NCBI GenBank assembly: GCA_017631775.1
Contig: JAGBSQ010000239.1
Span: 1-6,537 of the forward strand
Direction: 5' to 3'
Length of the DNA stretch: 6,537 nt
DNA from: Clostridia bacterium
GTDB taxonomy: Bacteria > Bacillota_A > Clostridia > Oscillospirales > CAG-272
A program made the position numbers and the translations under genes. Below, in pieces: positions 4,423-6,537 of this stretch. The notes beneath the pieces were generated by a model. The model saw nothing but the letters and a program-made list of their open reading frames with translations. It made no database searches and was not told the origin of the DNA. Position 1 is the first letter of the stretch. The number at the start of each line of letters is the position of its first letter.

Positions 4423-6537
4423 ATGCAACAAGAAAAAATAGGTGCATTTACAATGCGAAAAACAAAAGAAAAAAGCGAAGAGAGGGAAGGCATTTGGATA
4501 TCCCGTTTGCAAAGATTGTTTGTAGAGGTTCTTTGGGGATGTGCCGGCTGGGTGTTTGGGCAGGCAGGGCTTTTGTTTGATACATATCCCTTAGGGTTGG
4601 CGCTTTTGTGTGCTTCGTCCGGGCATACCCCGGCGGTGCTGATAGGTCTTATCGTTACTGCCGTTGGCAATATGGAGAATGCGGCACTTTACGTTTGCAC
4701 GTATCTTGCGGCGGCGCTTTTGCGCATTCTTGTCGCGGCGGTATTCGATGCCCCGGACGCGCGTTTTGAAATGCCAAAAACTCTTCAAAAACGCTTGCAG
4801 GAACGCATTCAAGAGGAAGCACCCCTCACCGATGACGAGTGGCAAAAAAAGGAGAAAAAAGCGGCACGTATGGCGTTTTGGGAGCGTATTTTTGGTGAAA
4901 GCGTTCTTTTGCGTATCTCTTCTGCCGCGCTTTGTGCGCTTGTCATTGCGCTCTCGCGCGTGATCTCTGGCGGCTTTCGGTTTTACGATTGGTTTGCCGC
5001 ACTCTTTATCATTTTTATGGCAAGCGCGGCAACGGCGGTGTTTTCCTTCTCGCTCGAAGGGCGCGGAGGCAATAAATGGCTCGTCGGATTTTCCAAGGCG
5101 GCCCTTTTGTTCACCCTCGTGTATGCGGCAAGAACGGTCACCTTTTTGACCTTTCCGCTCTCTCCCATGGCGGCACTCTTCTTCACACTTTACATTTGCT
5201 CCAACCGAAGCGCGCTTGAGGGCATTCTTGCCGCCGCAATCGCAGGCTTGGCATACGACCCGATACAAGCGCCCGCCTTTTTGCTTGCGGCTCTTGTTGC
5301 ACTCTTTCTCAAACAGACCAAAAAAGAGAAGCCCGCAGCCATGCTTTTGCCGGTGGCGGCAATGCTTGCGTGGTCGGCATACGTCAAAGGCTTTCTCGTT
5401 CTTTTGTCGCTCATTCCGGCCGCACTGCTGGCGGCAACTGCATTTGTGCTTGTGCAAAAGACCTCTATTTTGAGCGCGTCGGTACCCGATGAGGGGGAGG
5501 GTGGAGAGGATACTGCCAAAAGCCTGCAAAAAGAGGTGGAGAGCATTCGCTATCGCGACTCCAACGAGCGCTTTCGCGGAATTTCCGATGCGTTTTCCTC
5601 GCTCTCTGAGGTGTTTTATAATCTTTCCGATCGTTTTCGTCGGCCCGGAACGCTCGATTTGCGCCTTTTGTGCGACCGCTCCTTTGATTCCTTTTGCAAC
5701 GATTGCCCCAACAAAAACATTTGCTGGGGGCTTGAATATACCGAGACACTTGGTGCTGTGAATGACCTCATTGCACAGCTCCACACGCGCGGCAGGGTTT
5801 CGGGCGAGCAGGTGGGCGAGCAGCTTGCCAACCGATGCACGCGCATCGACGGTATTTTGGAGTGCATCAACACCGACTGCGCGCGCCTCACGGGCGAGAT
5901 GCTGCGCAACAACCGCACCGAAATTTTTGCAATGGATTATGAGTCTGCGGCCGACATCATCAACGATGCTCTTGAGGCCGACAGCGGTGAATATTTGGTG
6001 GATGCCGAGCTTGGCAAAAAGATTGCCGAATACCTAAAGGATGCTGACGTGGGTGCCGAAAGCGTGACCGTTTTTGGTAACCGTATGCGAAAAATCCTCA
6101 TTCGTGGGGCAGAGGTCGACGAGGCAAAGGTCACTTTTGAAACCATGCGGAGCGATCTTGGCGAGATGTGCGGCAGGGAACTCGGCTTTCCTTCCTTTGA
6201 GGTAGAGGGGAACGTCAGCACCATGACCCTGACCTCCAAGCGCAAAATTGCCGTTCTCAGCGCGCAAAACAACGTGTCGGCTGATGGCGGCATCAGTGGG
6301 GATAGTGTCAATCTTTTCTCTAATAAAAAAGATTATTTCTACGCGCTCATCAGCGATGGGATGGGCTCGGGAAAGGAGGCGGCACTCACTTCCGGACTGT
6401 GCTCGGTTTTCCTTGAAAAAATGCTTCGTGCCGGCAACCGTGCGGCAACCTCCTTGCGCATGCTCAACAACATGATTGCCTCGCGCGCGCAGGATAGCAC
6501 CAAGGAATGCTCCTCAACGGTCGACCGTTTGGAACTC
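4423..6537 (+). CDS. spoIIE: Stage II sporulation protein E (SpoIIE), 3' truncated by window
   Basis: Membrane-anchored PP2C phosphatase of the sporulation septum; in Bacillus it dephosphorylates SpoIIAA to release sigma-F in the forespore and binds FtsZ. An uninterrupted frame of 705 codons runs off the window. Residues 1-32 are polar. Residues 33-347 hold many hydrophobic segments, including FGQAGLLFDTYPLGLAL (45-61), the counterpart of the Bacillus GRAFILSEVLPF region. They are interrupted by a charged cytoplasmic loop (about 109-157). The soluble centre begins near 350 and contains C-x2-C-x5-C-W (Cys425, Cys428, Cys434, Trp435), matching CQTCYKKNRCW recalled from B. subtilis SpoIIE. The phosphatase domain starts near 607, with SGDS (Asp627), SDGMGSG (Asp645, equivalent to the metal-binding Asp610 of Bacillus) and STVD (698-701). 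About 120-130 residues of phosphatase appear to be missing beyond the window. The start is set by AAGGAAGGA. Confidence 0.93.
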   Translation, partial: MQQEKIGAFTMRKTKEKSEEREGIWISRLQRLFVEVLWGCAGWVFGQAGLLFDTYPLGLALLCASSGHTPAVLIGLIVTAVGNMENAALYVCTYLAAALLRILVAAVFDAPDARFEMPKTLQKRLQERIQEEAPLTDDEWQKKEKKAARMAFWERIFGESVLLRISSAALCALVIALSRVISGGFRFYDWFAALFIIFMASAATAVFSFSLEGRGGNKWLVGFSKAALLFTLVYAARTVTFLTFPLSPMAALFFTLYICSNRSALEGILAAAIAGLAYDPIQAPAFLLAALVALFLKQTKKEKPAAMLLPVAAMLAWSAYVKGFLVLLSLIPAALLAATAFVLVQKTSILSASVPDEGEGGEDTAKSLQKEVESIRYRDSNERFRGISDAFSSLSEVFYNLSDRFRRPGTLDLRLLCDRSFDSFCNDCPNKNICWGLEYTETLGAVNDLIAQLHTRGRVSGEQVGEQLANRCTRIDGILECINTDCARLTGEMLRNNRTEIFAMDYESAADIINDALEADSGEYLVDAELGKKIAEYLKDADVGAESVTVFGNRMRKILIRGAEVDEAKVTFETMRSDLGEMCGRELGFPSFEVEGNVSTMTLTSKRKIAVLSAQNNVSADGGISGDSVNLFSNKKDYFYALISDGMGSGKEAALTSGLCSVFLEKMLRAGNRAATSLRMLNNMIASRAQDSTKECSSTVDRLEL

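Noticed and set aside
4591..5784. A 397-codon open frame on the minus strand opposite spoIIE
   Set aside because: The translation is extremely rich in Lys, Arg, Cys and His with no recognisable domain; it is the complement of the hydrophobic spoIIE membrane region. There is no ribosome binding site or promoter worth noting.

Overview
The window looks like chromosomal DNA of a spore-forming Clostridia-type Firmicute with moderate GC content, probably a gut or animal-associated anaerobe. Three observations support this: strong AGGAGG-type ribosome binding sites, compact consensus sigma-A promoters with extended -10 elements, and a spoIIE gene. The genus cannot be named from the sequence alone. 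No mobile element, CRISPR array, tRNA or rRNA is visible.

Layout: (1) Positions 1-1441, plus strand: the 3' half of pyrE (orotate phosphoribosyltransferase) overlaps by ATGA with a complete pyrB (aspartate carbamoyltransferase). This is the end of a pyrimidine operon. The PyrB chain carries a C-terminal four-cysteine zinc module resembling the end of PyrI, without the PyrI nucleotide-binding domain. (2) Positions 1442-3051: a strong, separate promoter containing a palindrome drives guaB (IMP dehydrogenase). The protein is of the unusual type known from the protozoan Tritrichomonas foetus. It ends at a strong terminator that also serves the convergent gene on the other strand. (3) Positions 3103-4152: two small membrane-protein genes are divergently transcribed from facing promoters. 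On the minus strand lies a DUF4190-like or 'CCC motif' protein with a five-cysteine run; on the plus strand lies a DUF2752 protein with CPLCGGTR. (4) Positions 4153-4422: a 270-bp intergenic stretch with two successive terminator hairpins, a small inverted repeat and a possible Spo0A-type promoter. (5) Positions 4423-6537: a long open frame running off the window. It encodes the membrane, central and early PP2C-phosphatase regions of SpoIIE, the sporulation phosphatase that activates sigma-F.

Functionally, the left half is nucleotide biosynthesis (UMP and GMP branches) under separate control, and the right end is sporulation. The divergent membrane pair between them has no assigned function. 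The points most worth a second look are the PyrB zinc-tail fusion, the T. foetus-type IMPDH in a bacterium, and the CCC-motif/DUF2752 pair.
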